Shown: positions 1 to 8,299 of the stretch, one piece after another
Layout: the number at the start of each line of letters is the position of its first letter
Numbering within the stretch: position 1 is the first letter of the stretch
Source of the DNA: Streptomyces adustus
GTDB taxonomy: Bacteria; Actinomycetota; Actinomycetes; Streptomycetales; Streptomycetaceae
Direction: 5' to 3'
Length of the DNA: 64,000 nucleotides
Assembly (NCBI RefSeq): GCF_009377175.1
Contig: NZ_VJZD01000010.1
Span: forward strand, 1 to 64,000
The notes under the pieces: model-generated
Told to the model about the DNA's origin: nothing
The model's database searches: none
The model's input: only the letters and a program-made list of their open reading frames with translations
Made by a program: the position numbers and the translations under genes

Positions 1-2
1 CG

Positions 3-893
3 GCGGCCCCCTGCCGGCCCCTGTCGTTCACCACCCACGACCAGGCCCTGGACTGGTGCGAGACCGAACGTCCCAATCTGGTCGGCGCGGTCCAGCAGGC
101 CGCCGCATCCGGGCTGACGGGCATCGCCTGGCGGCTGCCCGCCGTGCTGTGGGGGTTCTTCTACCTGCGCAGCCATCTCGGCGACTGGGCCAACACCTCC
201 CGTACGGGGCTGTCCGCCGCGCGCGCCGCCCACGACCGTCCCGGCGAGGCGCGGGCGCTGGGCGATCTGGCCGCGGCGCTGCGCAGCGCGGGCCGCTTCG
301 ACGAGGCCATCGACCACTACCACCGGGCCATGACCATCTACCGGGAGCTCGGGGACGCGGAGGGCAGGCTGCGGGCCGTGGGCAACCTGGGCGACGCCTA
401 TCTGCACGCCGGCCAGTTCGCCAAGGCCGTCGAGTACAGCCGCCGGGGCCTGGCGCTGGACCGGAAGCTCGGCGACATCTGGGGCGAGGGAATCGCGCTG
501 AGCAACCTGGGCGACGCCTATCAGCGGCTGGGCCGGTACGACGACGCCGTCCGCTGCCTGGAGCAGGCGCTGACCGTCCTGCGTACCGGAGGCAACCGGT
601 GGGTCGAGGGGGTCGCCCTCGACGTGCTCGGCACGGTCCACCACCGGCTGGGCGCCCATGACCGCGCGGTCGACCACTACGACCAGGCACTGGCGACCCA
701 CCGGGACATCGGCAACCGGTGGGGGGAAGGGCACACCCTGGGCCACCTCGGCGACGTCCAGCTGGCTGCGGGCGACCCGGAGGCGGCCGACGGCAGCTGG
801 CGCCAAGCTCTGGCGATCTTCGCGGAGTTCGATCACCCGGACGCCGAGAAGATCAAGGAGAAACTCGACTCCTCTCGGCCCACGGCCCGGTAG
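3..893 (+). CDS. AfsR/SARP-type regulator, C-terminal TPR part (5' end outside window)
   Basis: The reading frame is open from the left edge, so only the C-terminal ~296 residues are visible. The first visible segment (ALDWCETERPNLVGAVQQA) matches the region that follows the NB-ARC ATPase in AfsR-like SARP/LuxR regulators. It is followed by at least five ~40-residue tetratricopeptide repeats with a LGDLA/NLGDAY...GR(F/Y)DEAI...AL pattern, ending in IKEKLDSS. In this family an N-terminal OmpR-like DNA-binding and BTAD region, or an HTH, drives transcription of secondary-metabolite or adaptive genes. That part is not visible, so the exact subclass and target are unknown. GC3 is very high across the repeats. 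Confidence 0.8.
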   Translation, partial: AAPCRPLSFTTHDQALDWCETERPNLVGAVQQAAASGLTGIAWRLPAVLWGFFYLRSHLGDWANTSRTGLSAARAAHDRPGEARALGDLAAALRSAGRFDEAIDHYHRAMTIYRELGDAEGRLRAVGNLGDAYLHAGQFAKAVEYSRRGLALDRKLGDIWGEGIALSNLGDAYQRLGRYDDAVRCLEQALTVLRTGGNRWVEGVALDVLGTVHHRLGAHDRAVDHYDQALATHRDIGNRWGEGHTLGHLGDVQLAAGDPEAADGSWRQALAIFAEFDHPDAEKIKEKLDSSRPTAR

Positions 894-1071
894 CCCCGGC
901 CGGCTCGAACCCAGGAGGCAGCGGGAGCAGCACGTCGGGCACCGAAGGCGCGGGGGGTTCCGAGGCGGGACCGCCGGGCTGCGCCCGCTGCTCCGGTCGC
1001 GCCGCGGGGCCTTCCGCGTCCGACCCGGTCCTGCGCCGGCTCATGAGACCGCGCGGCCCGAGCCGCGCACG

Positions 1072-1099
1072 ACCGTACGGGACGGGCCGCCCGTACGGT
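1072..1099. repeat. Inverted repeat, 10-bp perfect arms
   Basis: Arms accgtacggg (1072-1081) and cccgtacggt (1090-1099) are perfect complements separated by 8 nt. It lies in the otherwise featureless stretch 894-1346 between the TPR regulator and the next gene. It could be a distal terminator or a regulator binding site. I see no convincing gene in 894-1346. Confidence 0.5.
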
Positions 1100-1346
1100 T
1101 CCGACGAAGTGAACGACGACGTGGACATGGGGATCCTCCCCGGCTCGACGATCGGCCATCGCGACCGGTCTCGACTGCACAACGGCCGCCGGGCGCCCGA
1201 CGGTTCAACCCGACACGCGGACCTGGTCTCACCGCTCGCGCCGGAACCGGCCGAGGTGCGGAAACTGCGTGGCTGGCGAGTTCGCGGTGGCGGTATCGTC
1301 CGGTCTCCCGATCCGCGCCGTACCAGCGGCCTACGTTCAGCGAGCG

Positions 1347-1706
1347 ATGCAGATGACCAGCCGGCAAGCAACGACGACCCTGTGGCGCCCCACCGGCCCC
1401 AAGGAGCTGGCTCTCGTGCGAGAGCTGAACTGGCGTGCCTGGCCGCCCCGACTGCCCGAGCAGCCGATCTTCTACCCGGTCCTCAACGAGGACTACGCGG
1501 TCAGGATCGCACGGGACTGGAACGTGAAGCACAGTGGCGCGGGTTTCGTCACTCGCTTCGACGTCGAGTCGGAGTTCTTGAGCCGGTATCCCGTCCAACA
1601 GGCCGGCGGACGGACGATCCTGGAGCTGTGGGTCCCGGCCGAGGAGCTGGACGACTTCAACGCCCATATTGTCGGCGAGATCCAGGTGGTCCACGAGTTC
1701 CGCTGA
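1347..1706 (+). CDS. ADP-ribosylation/crystallin J1-like small conserved protein
   Basis: Protein of ~119 residues built around TTLWRPTGPKELALV, WPPRLPEQPIFYPVLNEDYA, IARDWNV, GFVTRF and LWVPAEELDDFNAHIVG. This conserved pattern is found in actinomycete proteins usually annotated 'ADP-ribosylation/crystallin J1'. No catalytic function has been assigned to the family as far as I know. The frame is open further upstream (to 1269), but similarity begins at TLWRP, so I chose the ATG at 1347 (1353 is equally possible). No strong ribosome-binding site distinguishes them. It stands alone, convergent with the exporter gene on the other side of a long hairpin. Confidence 0.7.
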   Translation: MQMTSRQATTTLWRPTGPKELALVRELNWRAWPPRLPEQPIFYPVLNEDYAVRIARDWNVKHSGAGFVTRFDVESEFLSRYPVQQAGGRTILELWVPAEELDDFNAHIVGEIQVVHEFR

Positions 1707-1830
1707 GGCGACTACCGGCACTCGACCAACCAACAGGTCGTCATCGACACCCGACCTTTGATGAGCCGGGTCGGGCGAGCCATGACGCCGAAGATCCCCG
1801 TCGACGGTGGCGACCCGGGACAAACCGAAA

Positions 1831-1870
1831 GCCGTCCGGGGCGGTCCGCTGAGGGACCGTCCCGGACGGC
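1831..1870. terminator. Long bidirectional hairpin terminator
   Basis: gccgtccggg (1831-1840) pairs perfectly with cccggacggc (1861-1870). The inner gcggtcc/ggaccgt segments extend the stem to ~17 bp with a G-U pair and a 5-6 nt loop. It sits between two convergent genes and probably ends transcription of both. Confidence 0.8.
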
Positions 1871-1887
1871 TCGGGTTGTGTGGTGGG

Positions 1888-3495
1888 TCAGCCCGCGGTG
1901 GCCGGGGCGGGGGTGTCCTGGTCGGTGCCCTCGGGGGCCGCGTCGGGCTTGGCGGCGGAGTCGAAGCCGCGCAGCGGGACGTGGCGGATGAAGACGGCGA
2001 TCAGCAGTCCGGCGGCGGCCACGGCCGCGCCCCAGGCGAAGACCTCGCCCACGCCGTCGCTGACGGCCTGCTGGAACACGTGCTGCACCGTCTCCGGCAG
2101 GCCCTTCAGGGCCTGCGGCGTCATCTGGGCGACCTCGAACTGGCCGCCGGACGCGCCGGCCGCGGGGTTCATGTGGGAGGTGACGCTGTCGGTGAGGGTG
2201 GTGGCGTAGAGCGAGCCCAGCAGGGAGACGCCGACGGAGCCGCCCATGTTGCGCAGGAAGGTCGCGGCGCCGGTGGCGGCGCCTATGTCACGCAGCGGTG
2301 CGTTGTTCTGGGCGATGAGCATGGTGCTCTGCATCAGGCAGCCCATGCCGGCGCCGAGCACGACCATGTACAGCGAGGTGGTGGCGCTGGTGGTGTTGAT
2401 GTCCATGGTGGCGAACAGCGCCAGACCAGCGGCCATCAGGACGGTGCCGGCGATCGGCAGGGCGCGGTAGCGACCGGTGCGGCTGATCACGGCACCTCCG
2501 GCCAGCGACACGGCCATGGACGACAGCATCATCGGCATGAGCAGCAGGCCGCTGTTGGTGGCGGAGGAGCCCTGGACGAACTGCTGGAACTGCGGCAGGA
2601 AGGTCACCCCGCCGAACATGGCGAAGCCGACGATGAAGCTGAGGGCACCGGCGAGCGAGAAGTTGCGGTTGTTGAAGACCGCCAGCGGCATGATCGGCTC
2701 GGCGGCGCGGCGCTCGACGATCACGAAGGCGACGAAGGCCAGCACGGTCAGCACGGCCAGGCCGATGATCGTGGCCGAGCCCCACTCGTACTCGTTGCCG
2801 CCCCAGCTGGTGATCAGGACGAGGGTGCTGATCCAGATGGTGAGCAGGGCCGCGCCGGTCCAGTCGATGCGCGCCTTGCCGGTGCCGCGGGACAGCTTGG
2901 CCAGGGTGAACCAGCACACCGCGAGGGCGGCGATGCCCAGCGGCAGGTTGACGTAGAAGGCCCAGCGCCAGTTCAGGTGGTCGGTGATGAAGCCGCCGGC
3001 CAGCGGGCCGCCGATCATGGCGACGGGCATGACGGCCATCAGCACGCCCTGGTACTTGCCGCGCTCGCGCGGCGGCACGATCTCGGCCATGACCGCCATC
3101 ACGCCGACCATCAGGCCACCGGCGCCCAGGCCCTGAAGGGCGCGGAAGCCGACCAGCTCGCCCATGTTCTGCGACATGCCGCAGAGCACGGAACCGATGA
3201 GGAAGATCACGATCGACGAAAGGAAGGTCACGCGGCGGCCGAGGAGGTCGCCGAGCTTGCCCCAGATCGGCGTGGCGGCGGTCGACGCCAGGATGTAGCC
3301 GGTGGTCACCCATGCCAGGTGGTTCAGCCCGCCCAGGTCACCCACGATGGTGGGCAGCGCGGGAGCGACGATCATGTTGTCGAGCATGGCCAGCAGCATC
3401 GCGATGACCAGGCCGCTCATTGTCACCATGATCTCACGGTGGGTGAACCTGGGCGGCGCCTCCCCCTCGGCGGTCTTCGTTGCTGTCGACTCCAT
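1888..3495 (-). CDS. DHA2-family (EmrB/QacA-type) MFS drug exporter
   Basis: A 535-residue, 14-TM major facilitator of the drug:H+ antiporter-2 family, expected to export hydrophobic drugs or dyes using the proton gradient. Visible hallmarks: TM1 with MLDNMIVAPALPTIVGDL (the LD..IVNVALP motif of DHA2), the loop GKLGDLLGRR (motif A), RALQGLGAGG in TM4, and GPLAGGFI with the NWRWAFYVNLPLG signature (motif C region). Start chosen at ATG 3495 because AGAGAGG lies 7 nt upstream; the open frame continues 57 codons further but is not family-like. It is transcribed divergently from a TetR gene across a strong palindrome, the classic drug-induced exporter/repressor arrangement. Confidence 0.93.
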   Translation of the reverse strand: MESTATKTAEGEAPPRFTHREIMVTMSGLVIAMLLAMLDNMIVAPALPTIVGDLGGLNHLAWVTTGYILASTAATPIWGKLGDLLGRRVTFLSSIVIFLIGSVLCGMSQNMGELVGFRALQGLGAGGLMVGVMAVMAEIVPPRERGKYQGVLMAVMPVAMIGGPLAGGFITDHLNWRWAFYVNLPLGIAALAVCWFTLAKLSRGTGKARIDWTGAALLTIWISTLVLITSWGGNEYEWGSATIIGLAVLTVLAFVAFVIVERRAAEPIMPLAVFNNRNFSLAGALSFIVGFAMFGGVTFLPQFQQFVQGSSATNSGLLLMPMMLSSMAVSLAGGAVISRTGRYRALPIAGTVLMAAGLALFATMDINTTSATTSLYMVVLGAGMGCLMQSTMLIAQNNAPLRDIGAATGAATFLRNMGGSVGVSLLGSLYATTLTDSVTSHMNPAAGASGGQFEVAQMTPQALKGLPETVQHVFQQAVSDGVGEVFAWGAAVAAAGLLIAVFIRHVPLRGFDSAAKPDAAPEGTDQDTPAPATAG

Positions 3496-3665
3496 GGCAC
3501 GGCCTCTCTTCGAACGGTCACTGCAAGACTGCGAGCAGCCCACGCCGACGGACGCCCCGGTCCACAGGGCGTGTGGACGACGGAAGCGCCGAGAAAAAAG
3601 GGGGGATCTGCTCCAGGTGCGGCCCGCGTACTGCGAGGCCGAAGCAGAGTTCGATGGGCACTCCA

Positions 3666-3704
3666 CTTACCTGTCGTTAAGTAAACTACTTGCCGGACGG
3701 TAAG
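3666..3704. promoter_or_regulatory. Nested palindromic TetR-type operator between exporter and repressor
   Basis: Outer arms cttacctgtcg (3666-3676) and cggacggtaag (3694-3704) match at 9 of 11 positions. A second, perfect inner inverted repeat aagta-aac-tactt lies at 3679-3691. The site lies between the two divergent starts (3495 and 3747), consistent with one repressor dimer pair controlling both promoters. Confidence 0.75.
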
Positions 3705-3746
3705 CTTGCAAGCCGAACCCCCGGGGACGAGAGAAGGCGGACATCG

Positions 3747-4382
3747 ATGGCGGCAGGGACAGGGCACCGACGCGGCAGCGACACCAAGGCCGAGATCCGC
3801 AGCGTGGCCATGGAACTGTTCACCGAGAAGGGGTACGAAGCCACCTCGCTGCGCGAGATCGCCGAGCGGCTCGGGGTCACCAAGGCGGCCCTCTACTACC
3901 ACTTCACCAGCAAAGAGGACATCGTAGTCTCGCTCTTCGCCGAGCACCTGGCCACCTTCGACGAGCTGATCGCCTGGGCCCGGACCCAGACCCCGGGACC
4001 GCAGCTGCTCACACAGGCCATCGACCGGATGATCGACATGGCGTCCGAGCGGGGATCACGGATGGTGCGGTTCGCCCTCGCCAACCAGCGCGTGATCAAG
4101 GACCTGCACCCTGGTCACCAGAGCGTCCACGAGCGGATGAACACCCTGTTCGAGGCCCTCACCGGCCCGGGCGCGTCCGTCGAGGAGGCGCTGCGCATCC
4201 GCATGGCCCTGCTCAGCGTCAACTTCACCTACTTCGCCGCCCAAGGCCTCGACGCCTCCGACGCCGAGGTCACCGCCGCCGCCCGCAGCATCGCCCACCT
4301 GCTGAACCCCGTGACCGCCGAGGCCTCGGCGGCAGCCGCCCCGGTCACGCCGCCGGTCGCCGAGGCTCCGGCCGTCGGCTGA
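3747..4382 (+). CDS. TetR/AcrR-family repressor of the adjacent exporter
   Basis: A 211-residue TetR regulator. The N-terminal HTH is clear: IRSVAMELFTEKGYEATSLR, then EIAERLGVTKAALYYHFTSK with the YYHF recognition helix. The remaining ~150 residues form the ligand-binding helical domain, ending in an Ala/Pro-rich tail. ATG 3747 is preferred (agaaggcgg upstream); the open frame reaches back to 3690 but that would place codons inside the operator. Divergence from the DHA2 exporter with a shared palindrome implies it represses both genes and is released by an exported substrate. Confidence 0.92.
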   Translation: MAAGTGHRRGSDTKAEIRSVAMELFTEKGYEATSLREIAERLGVTKAALYYHFTSKEDIVVSLFAEHLATFDELIAWARTQTPGPQLLTQAIDRMIDMASERGSRMVRFALANQRVIKDLHPGHQSVHERMNTLFEALTGPGASVEEALRIRMALLSVNFTYFAAQGLDASDAEVTAAARSIAHLLNPVTAEASAAAAPVTPPVAEAPAVG

Positions 4383-4466
4383 TCCGAGGGGACGGCCCCG
4401 GGTCACGGCCAGGGGCTGAGTACGGGTACTCATGACGCCGTGTGCCGCGCGGGCGACCCTTGCCGG

Positions 4467-4844
4467 ATGAACGCGGATCCCGAGCGCAGAGGTCGACTCG
4501 TGGCCATAGCCGTGGCCCTGGCGGTGGTCGAGGTGGCGGCTCTCGCGCTGATCTGGCTGTCCTGGGCCGCGACCTACTGGTCGTTCGATCCGCAGAGCCA
4601 CGGCGTGCCGCCGGGTCCCTACCTGCACGAGGCCGCGTTCGTGGCGGTCGCCGCCCTGGTCGCCTCGGTCGTGGGCGCGGTCCGTCGGGCCCACGTGATC
4701 ACCATCACCCAGATCGTGATGGTTGTCGTCGTCTGCGGGATTCTGAGCAGCGCGAAGGTCGCCGGTGAACGGGCCTACGAGACCTCCTATCGCGATGCCT
4801 GCCGCTCCGGCCTGGGCTGCGCCACCACTCCGCCGACGCCATGA
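4467..4844 (+). CDS. Small membrane protein, unknown function
   Basis: About 125 residues with three predicted membrane segments: LVAIAVALAVVEVAALALIW near the N-terminus, AAFVAVAALVASVVGAV in the middle and ITQIVMVVVVCGIL near the C-terminus. The tail is polar with two Cys (ACRSGLGC) that could form a disulfide outside the membrane. I do not recognise a characterised family. ATG 4467 (MNADPERRG) is chosen over GTG 4440 because the extra residues look unlike a membrane-protein N-terminus; neither has a strong ribosome-binding site. It is monocistronic. Confidence 0.6.
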   Translation: MNADPERRGRLVAIAVALAVVEVAALALIWLSWAATYWSFDPQSHGVPPGPYLHEAAFVAVAALVASVVGAVRRAHVITITQIVMVVVVCGILSSAKVAGERAYETSYRDACRSGLGCATTPPTP

Positions 4845-4944
4845 GCCGTCACCGGCCACGGCACGGTCACGTCGGGTGATCTCCACGGTATGCCCGTACC
4901 GGATGATGGGGGTGGAACGACGGAACGCAAGGTCAGGAGCTTCC

Positions 4945-5283
4945 ATGGTGCAGCGGGTTCACCAACCGCGTGAGGACGCGGAGTTCGATTTCATCCTCAG
5001 GATGAGCGCGGCCCCGGTCCTCGCCTACTTCACCGGGGCATGGCCCAAGGCGATCGAGCCTTCGCGGGCGATGGACCTGGTCATGGGTGACATCGCCGAG
5101 ACGTACCAGGACCGTCTGACGGTCGTCCGCACCGACATCACACGCTGCCCGCGGACGACCGGCCGCTACGAGATCACCGGAGCCCCGTCCTACGTCCTGC
5201 TCAAGGAGGGAGAAGCGGTGGCTCACGGTACGGGGGTCCTGACGGTCGCCGAGGCGGAGCAGTTGCTCGAAGGCCACCGGTGA
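4945..5283 (+). CDS. Thioredoxin-fold protein lacking the CxxC active site
   Basis: A 112-residue protein with a thioredoxin-like order of elements: APVLAYFTGAW strand, ETYQDRLTVVRTDI strand/helix, and EITGAPSYVLLKEGEAVAHGTGVLT with the cis-Pro (GAPS) and the Gly-rich final strand. Where thioredoxins have WCGPC this one reads WPKAIE, so both redox cysteines are absent; the only Cys (TRCPRT) is elsewhere. It therefore cannot be a classical disulfide reductase and may be a binding or scaffold module. ATG 4945 follows caggagc. A strong hairpin ends the unit. Confidence 0.75.
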   Translation: MVQRVHQPREDAEFDFILRMSAAPVLAYFTGAWPKAIEPSRAMDLVMGDIAETYQDRLTVVRTDITRCPRTTGRYEITGAPSYVLLKEGEAVAHGTGVLTVAEAEQLLEGHR

Positions 5284-5294
5284 AGAGCCGGGGC

Positions 5295-5326
5295 GGGTTC
5301 GTGCCGACTGCGCTCGGCACGAACCC
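5295..5326 (+). terminator. Hairpin terminator after the thioredoxin-like gene
   Basis: A 13-bp perfect stem (5295-5307 with 5314-5326) and a 6-nt loop, 12 nt after the stop codon. The following ~250 bp (5327-5577) show no gene I can support. Confidence 0.8.
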
Positions 5327-5577
5327 ATTGTGGCGGCGCAACGTCGATGAAAGCAGCCGCCACCGCGAGACTGTCGGCAGCCCGCTGCCGCATCGGTCCG
5401 GCAGGCAGTGATCAGGTCGGCCCCAACCTCGTCGAGCACAGCGCGTCGGCCGTCTTGTTCACGGTTACCACCACCAGCCCGGCCCGGTCCCACCCGCGGC
5501 ATGTGTCCGGCGACCACTGCGCCACCACCCCGGCCGCCCGTCATCCGATTCGGCCTCACCGGCACCCGACATCGGAT

Positions 5578-5595
5578 GTCGGCCTTTCGGCCGAC
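5578..5595 (-). terminator. Short hairpin directly after the HEAT-repeat gene
   Basis: gtcggcc (5578-5584) and ggccgac (5589-5595) form a 7-bp stem with a 4-nt loop immediately beyond the minus-strand stop codon. Confidence 0.5.
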
Positions 5596-6810
5596 CTAAA
5601 CACCCCCGACGTATAGGCGCAGAGCGGAGCGTTCCGTCGGCACCTTCCACCGCCTCAGAGCATCCATTCCGCCAGAGGGCCAGCCATCGGCGTCCTGGTC
5701 GACGACGAACCGCACGACACGTTGCTGCACGTCGCTCAGGTCTCCGAAGGACTGTGGCCGTTGGGCGGGTTCGCCCGGAAAGACCAGCGTGAACAGCCTG
5801 TGTGCTGTGTAGTACCTGTCGTGCCACCTCTCGACGCCCGTGCAGTCGGCCAGGCCGACCAGCACGGCCTCGACCGCCCGGAGCGTCGTGCCCTCGGACG
5901 TCTCGGCCAGGGCCATCGCGGCGAGGCTGCCGTAGGAGCCGCTCAGGAACGACATGGTCTCAGCCCTCTCCGGCGGCCGGGCGACAACCTCGATCAGCAC
6001 GTCGACGACGGCCGGGCCGGCGATGCCGAGCCGTGTCAGCGCGAAGGCGGAGGCCCAGCGCAGCTCGGTGACAGGGCTGTCCAGGTAGCCCTCGATGAAG
6101 GGGACAGTCGCCGGATCGCCGAGCAGCCCGAGGGCGACCAGGCCCGTCGCCGCAGCGCCGGGCGAGGCTTCATCGACGACGAACGCCTTCAGCAGCGGAA
6201 TCGAGGTCGCCGCGGACTCGGGGAACCATGCGAAGAGATTCGCCGTCTCGGCGCGCAGCTCAGGGCTGTCCGAGGTCAGCAGGACGGCGAGGTCGGGAAG
6301 CGCCTCCCGAACGGCGTCGTAGGAGAGCACGATCGCTTCGGCGTCGATGAGTACCTGCTCCCAGCTCGCTTCGCGTTGCTCGCGCTGCTCGTCGTCCGTG
6401 GCTTCGGCGATCCACTGGGCCCAGTCGTCGGCTTCAGCTCGCAGGTTTGCCAGGTTGTCGCGGTCCTCCCGAGGGTCGTAGGCGTTCGGCAGATGGTTGT
6501 TGTCCAGTCCGATCGCGATGGCGACCAGCAGAGCGACGAACCGGTGCCTGTTGACCAATCTCGGGTCGAGCGCCATCCGCACGAGAAACGGAACGGTGTA
6601 CACCGCAGCCTGCGATCGCGTGCCCTGGTGCACGATGTGGTTCGCGAGCTGCGCACTCGGCGGGTACTGGCCCTCCCAGTCCCCAGCCTGCATCGCCCGG
6701 AGGTGTCCAGGGACGTCGTCGGCCTTGCCGTAGGAGTGCTGAAGTTCGGCCCACGGCACATCGTCCAGGTTGGCAAGAGGATCGCTGGTCACAGCAGCAG
6801 ATCCTGACAC
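5596..6810 (-). CDS. HEAT-repeat domain-containing protein
   Basis: A 404-residue soluble protein. The first third has a distinctive N-terminal part (WAELQHSYGKADDVP, then TVPFLVRMALDP, a helical pair repeated in related actinomycete proteins). The middle contains HEAT-like helical pairs, for example ELRAETANLFAWFPESAATSIPLL, GLVALGLLGDPATVPFIEGY and ELRWASAFALTRLG. HEAT solenoids are protein-interaction scaffolds; no catalytic motif is seen. The C-terminus (DLSDVQQRVVRFVVDQD...GGMDALRRW) is typical of this subfamily. It is monocistronic, so the partner is unknown. Confidence 0.75.
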   Translation of the reverse strand: MSGSAAVTSDPLANLDDVPWAELQHSYGKADDVPGHLRAMQAGDWEGQYPPSAQLANHIVHQGTRSQAAVYTVPFLVRMALDPRLVNRHRFVALLVAIAIGLDNNHLPNAYDPREDRDNLANLRAEADDWAQWIAEATDDEQREQREASWEQVLIDAEAIVLSYDAVREALPDLAVLLTSDSPELRAETANLFAWFPESAATSIPLLKAFVVDEASPGAAATGLVALGLLGDPATVPFIEGYLDSPVTELRWASAFALTRLGIAGPAVVDVLIEVVARPPERAETMSFLSGSYGSLAAMALAETSEGTTLRAVEAVLVGLADCTGVERWHDRYYTAHRLFTLVFPGEPAQRPQSFGDLSDVQQRVVRFVVDQDADGWPSGGMDALRRWKVPTERSALRLYVGGV

Positions 6811-6929
6811 ACCAGGAGTTCGACGTCGGCCTCATGTCCGCCGCGGGTGTGAGCCGGTGCAGCGCGGCTGGCTTCTCCCAGGGATCCGGTCCGACTTCGT
6901 TGGCAGACGGACCCGTTCGACGTCACAGA

Positions 6930-7158
6930 GCATCGAAGGCCAAGGAACAAGCTCCGAGCAGCCGCCGGCACCGCGGCCGTGACGCCCGCCCGCGCGGTCG
7001 GTCGCTGCCTTCACTTGTTCGGCGACTACGGCTATGTACGGGAGTACCCGATCGCCCGTCCGTAGGCGGACGGGCGCATCACCCGTATCTACGCAGGGAC
7101 CAGTGAGGCCATGAAGGTCATCAGCGCCGAATCCCTCGGCTGTGACGCATGTTCCTGA
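6930..7158 (+). pseudogene. Decayed 3' end of an acyl-CoA dehydrogenase gene
   Basis: Translation from 6991 gives RAVGRCLHLFGDYGYVREYPIAR, an in-frame TAG at 7063-7065, then ADGRITRIYAGTSEAMKVI and SAESLG. This is the conserved C-terminal end of acyl-CoA dehydrogenases (LFGGYGY...REYP..R.Y.DARI.RIY.GT.E.MK). The TAG replaces the conserved Tyr of R-x-Y. An upstream piece ASKAKEQA (6930-6953) fits the preceding ACAD helix but is in another frame. The rest of the gene is gone. Its expected stop would fall just before the SDR start, suggesting the two once formed an operon. Confidence 0.75.
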
Positions 7159-7925
7159 ACGAGTTCTCCGAGCGGCACGGAGTCGCTCTGGTCGCCGGCG
7201 GCACCGGCGGCATCGGTTCGGCGGTCGTCCGGCTCCTCGCCGGGCGCGGCAGCGCGGTCGCCTTCACCTACCGCTCCGACAAGGAGAAGGCCGACGCGCT
7301 CGCCGGGGAGGTGCGGGCCTCCGGCCGCTTCGTCGGCTCGGTGCGGGTGGACCTCACCGACGAGGAGGCCACCGCGCGGGCCGTCAACGACCTCGCCCGC
7401 CGCGGCGGGGGTCTGCACACCCTGGTGTACGCCGCGGGACCGCACGTACCCATGACGCATCTGAGCAAGGTCACGCCAGGCCAGTACCGTGCCCAGCTGG
7501 AGGCCGACGCCGTGGCGTTCTTCGATCTGGTGCACCCGGCGCTGCCGCTGCTGCGGGAGAGCCGCGGCAGCGTCGTCGCCGTGACGACGGTCGCCACGCG
7601 GCGGTTCCCCGTCCGCGACGGACTGTCCTCGGGCGCCAAGGGGGCGGTCGAGGCCGTCGCCCGTGCCCTCGCCGCGGAGGAGGGACGATACGGCGTGCGC
7701 GTCAACTGCGTCGCCCCCGGCATGCTCACCGACGGCATCGCCGGCCGCCTCATCAGCTCCGGCGAGCTGGACGAGGGCGCCCTCGCCGTCACCCGCCGCA
7801 ACATACCGTTGCGCCGGTTCGGGCAGGCGCAGGACATCGCGGAGGCGGTGGCCTTCCTCGCCTCGGACCGGGCCGGGTTCATCACCGGTCAGGCGCTGGG
7901 GGTGGACGGCGGGTACAGCGTCTGA
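7149..7925 (+). CDS. SDR-family oxidoreductase with altered catalytic Tyr
   Basis: A 258-residue classical short-chain dehydrogenase/reductase, FabG-like in length. The NAD(P)-binding motif GGTGGIGSA is near residue 17, YAAGPH replaces the usual NNAG, and NCVAPGML and GQALGVDGGYSV are typical C-terminal motifs. In the catalytic segment the family has YxxxK, but here the sequence is LSSGAKGAVEA, so the Lys is kept and the Tyr position is Ser. That change should abolish or alter ordinary dehydrogenase activity. The gene overlaps the end of the decayed acyl-CoA dehydrogenase, pointing to a former lipid or polyketide catabolic operon that may no longer function. Confidence 0.88.
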   Translation: MFLNEFSERHGVALVAGGTGGIGSAVVRLLAGRGSAVAFTYRSDKEKADALAGEVRASGRFVGSVRVDLTDEEATARAVNDLARRGGGLHTLVYAAGPHVPMTHLSKVTPGQYRAQLEADAVAFFDLVHPALPLLRESRGSVVAVTTVATRRFPVRDGLSSGAKGAVEAVARALAAEEGRYGVRVNCVAPGMLTDGIAGRLISSGELDEGALAVTRRNIPLRRFGQAQDIAEAVAFLASDRAGFITGQALGVDGGYSV

Positions 7926-8060
7926 CCGACCTCGGGATCAGCGTCCAGGTGACCGCCGCACCGACGACCGTCACCACGGACAGCAGGACCAGCCCCAGCG
8001 CCTCGGCCGCCTTCGGACGGGGTGCCGCCAAGCGCGCCCAGCTCGTGTTCGTCTCGCTCC

Positions 8061-8222
8061 GTCTACCTGCTGCGCACCGGCGGCATCAAGCGCAGTCAGC
8101 GCACCACCATTCGGCGCCAGGACGGCTCGTTCGAGGAGAAGGAGACCGTCGATTACGCCGACCCCCTCGGGCCGATCGCCGCGCTCACGCGATTCCTCGG
8201 GCGCTCCCAGCCGCCACAATAG
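8061..8222 (+). pseudogene. Possible 3' remnant of an unidentified gene
   Basis: Within the 374-bp gap after the SDR gene, this frame has coding-like GC3 and reads VYLLRTGGIKRSQRTTIRRQ...EEKETVDYADPLGPIAAL, ending at TAG. No start codon or RBS supports an intact gene. I do not recognise the family. The flanking 7926-8060 holds a minus-strand stretch resembling a lone transmembrane helix, also without gene structure. Confidence 0.3.
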
Positions 8223-8299
8223 GCGCCTGGCCTGACGAGAGCTGCGGCTAGCGAACCACGGCAGGCTTCGTAATTCGCCGACCTGGGGAGAGCAGCCGC

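Noticed and set aside
853-1371. Minus-strand frames in the 894-1346 gap
   Set aside because: No RBS, no family pattern and Pro/Arg/Gly-rich translation; treated as non-coding.
1807-3684. Open frame of more than 600 codons opposite the DHA2 exporter
   Set aside because: Glycine/aspartate/histidine-rich low-complexity translation typical of an antisense frame; the exporter has all family motifs.
7926-8060. Minus-strand stretch resembling a single transmembrane helix
   Set aside because: No start, stop or RBS consistent with a gene; too short to assign.
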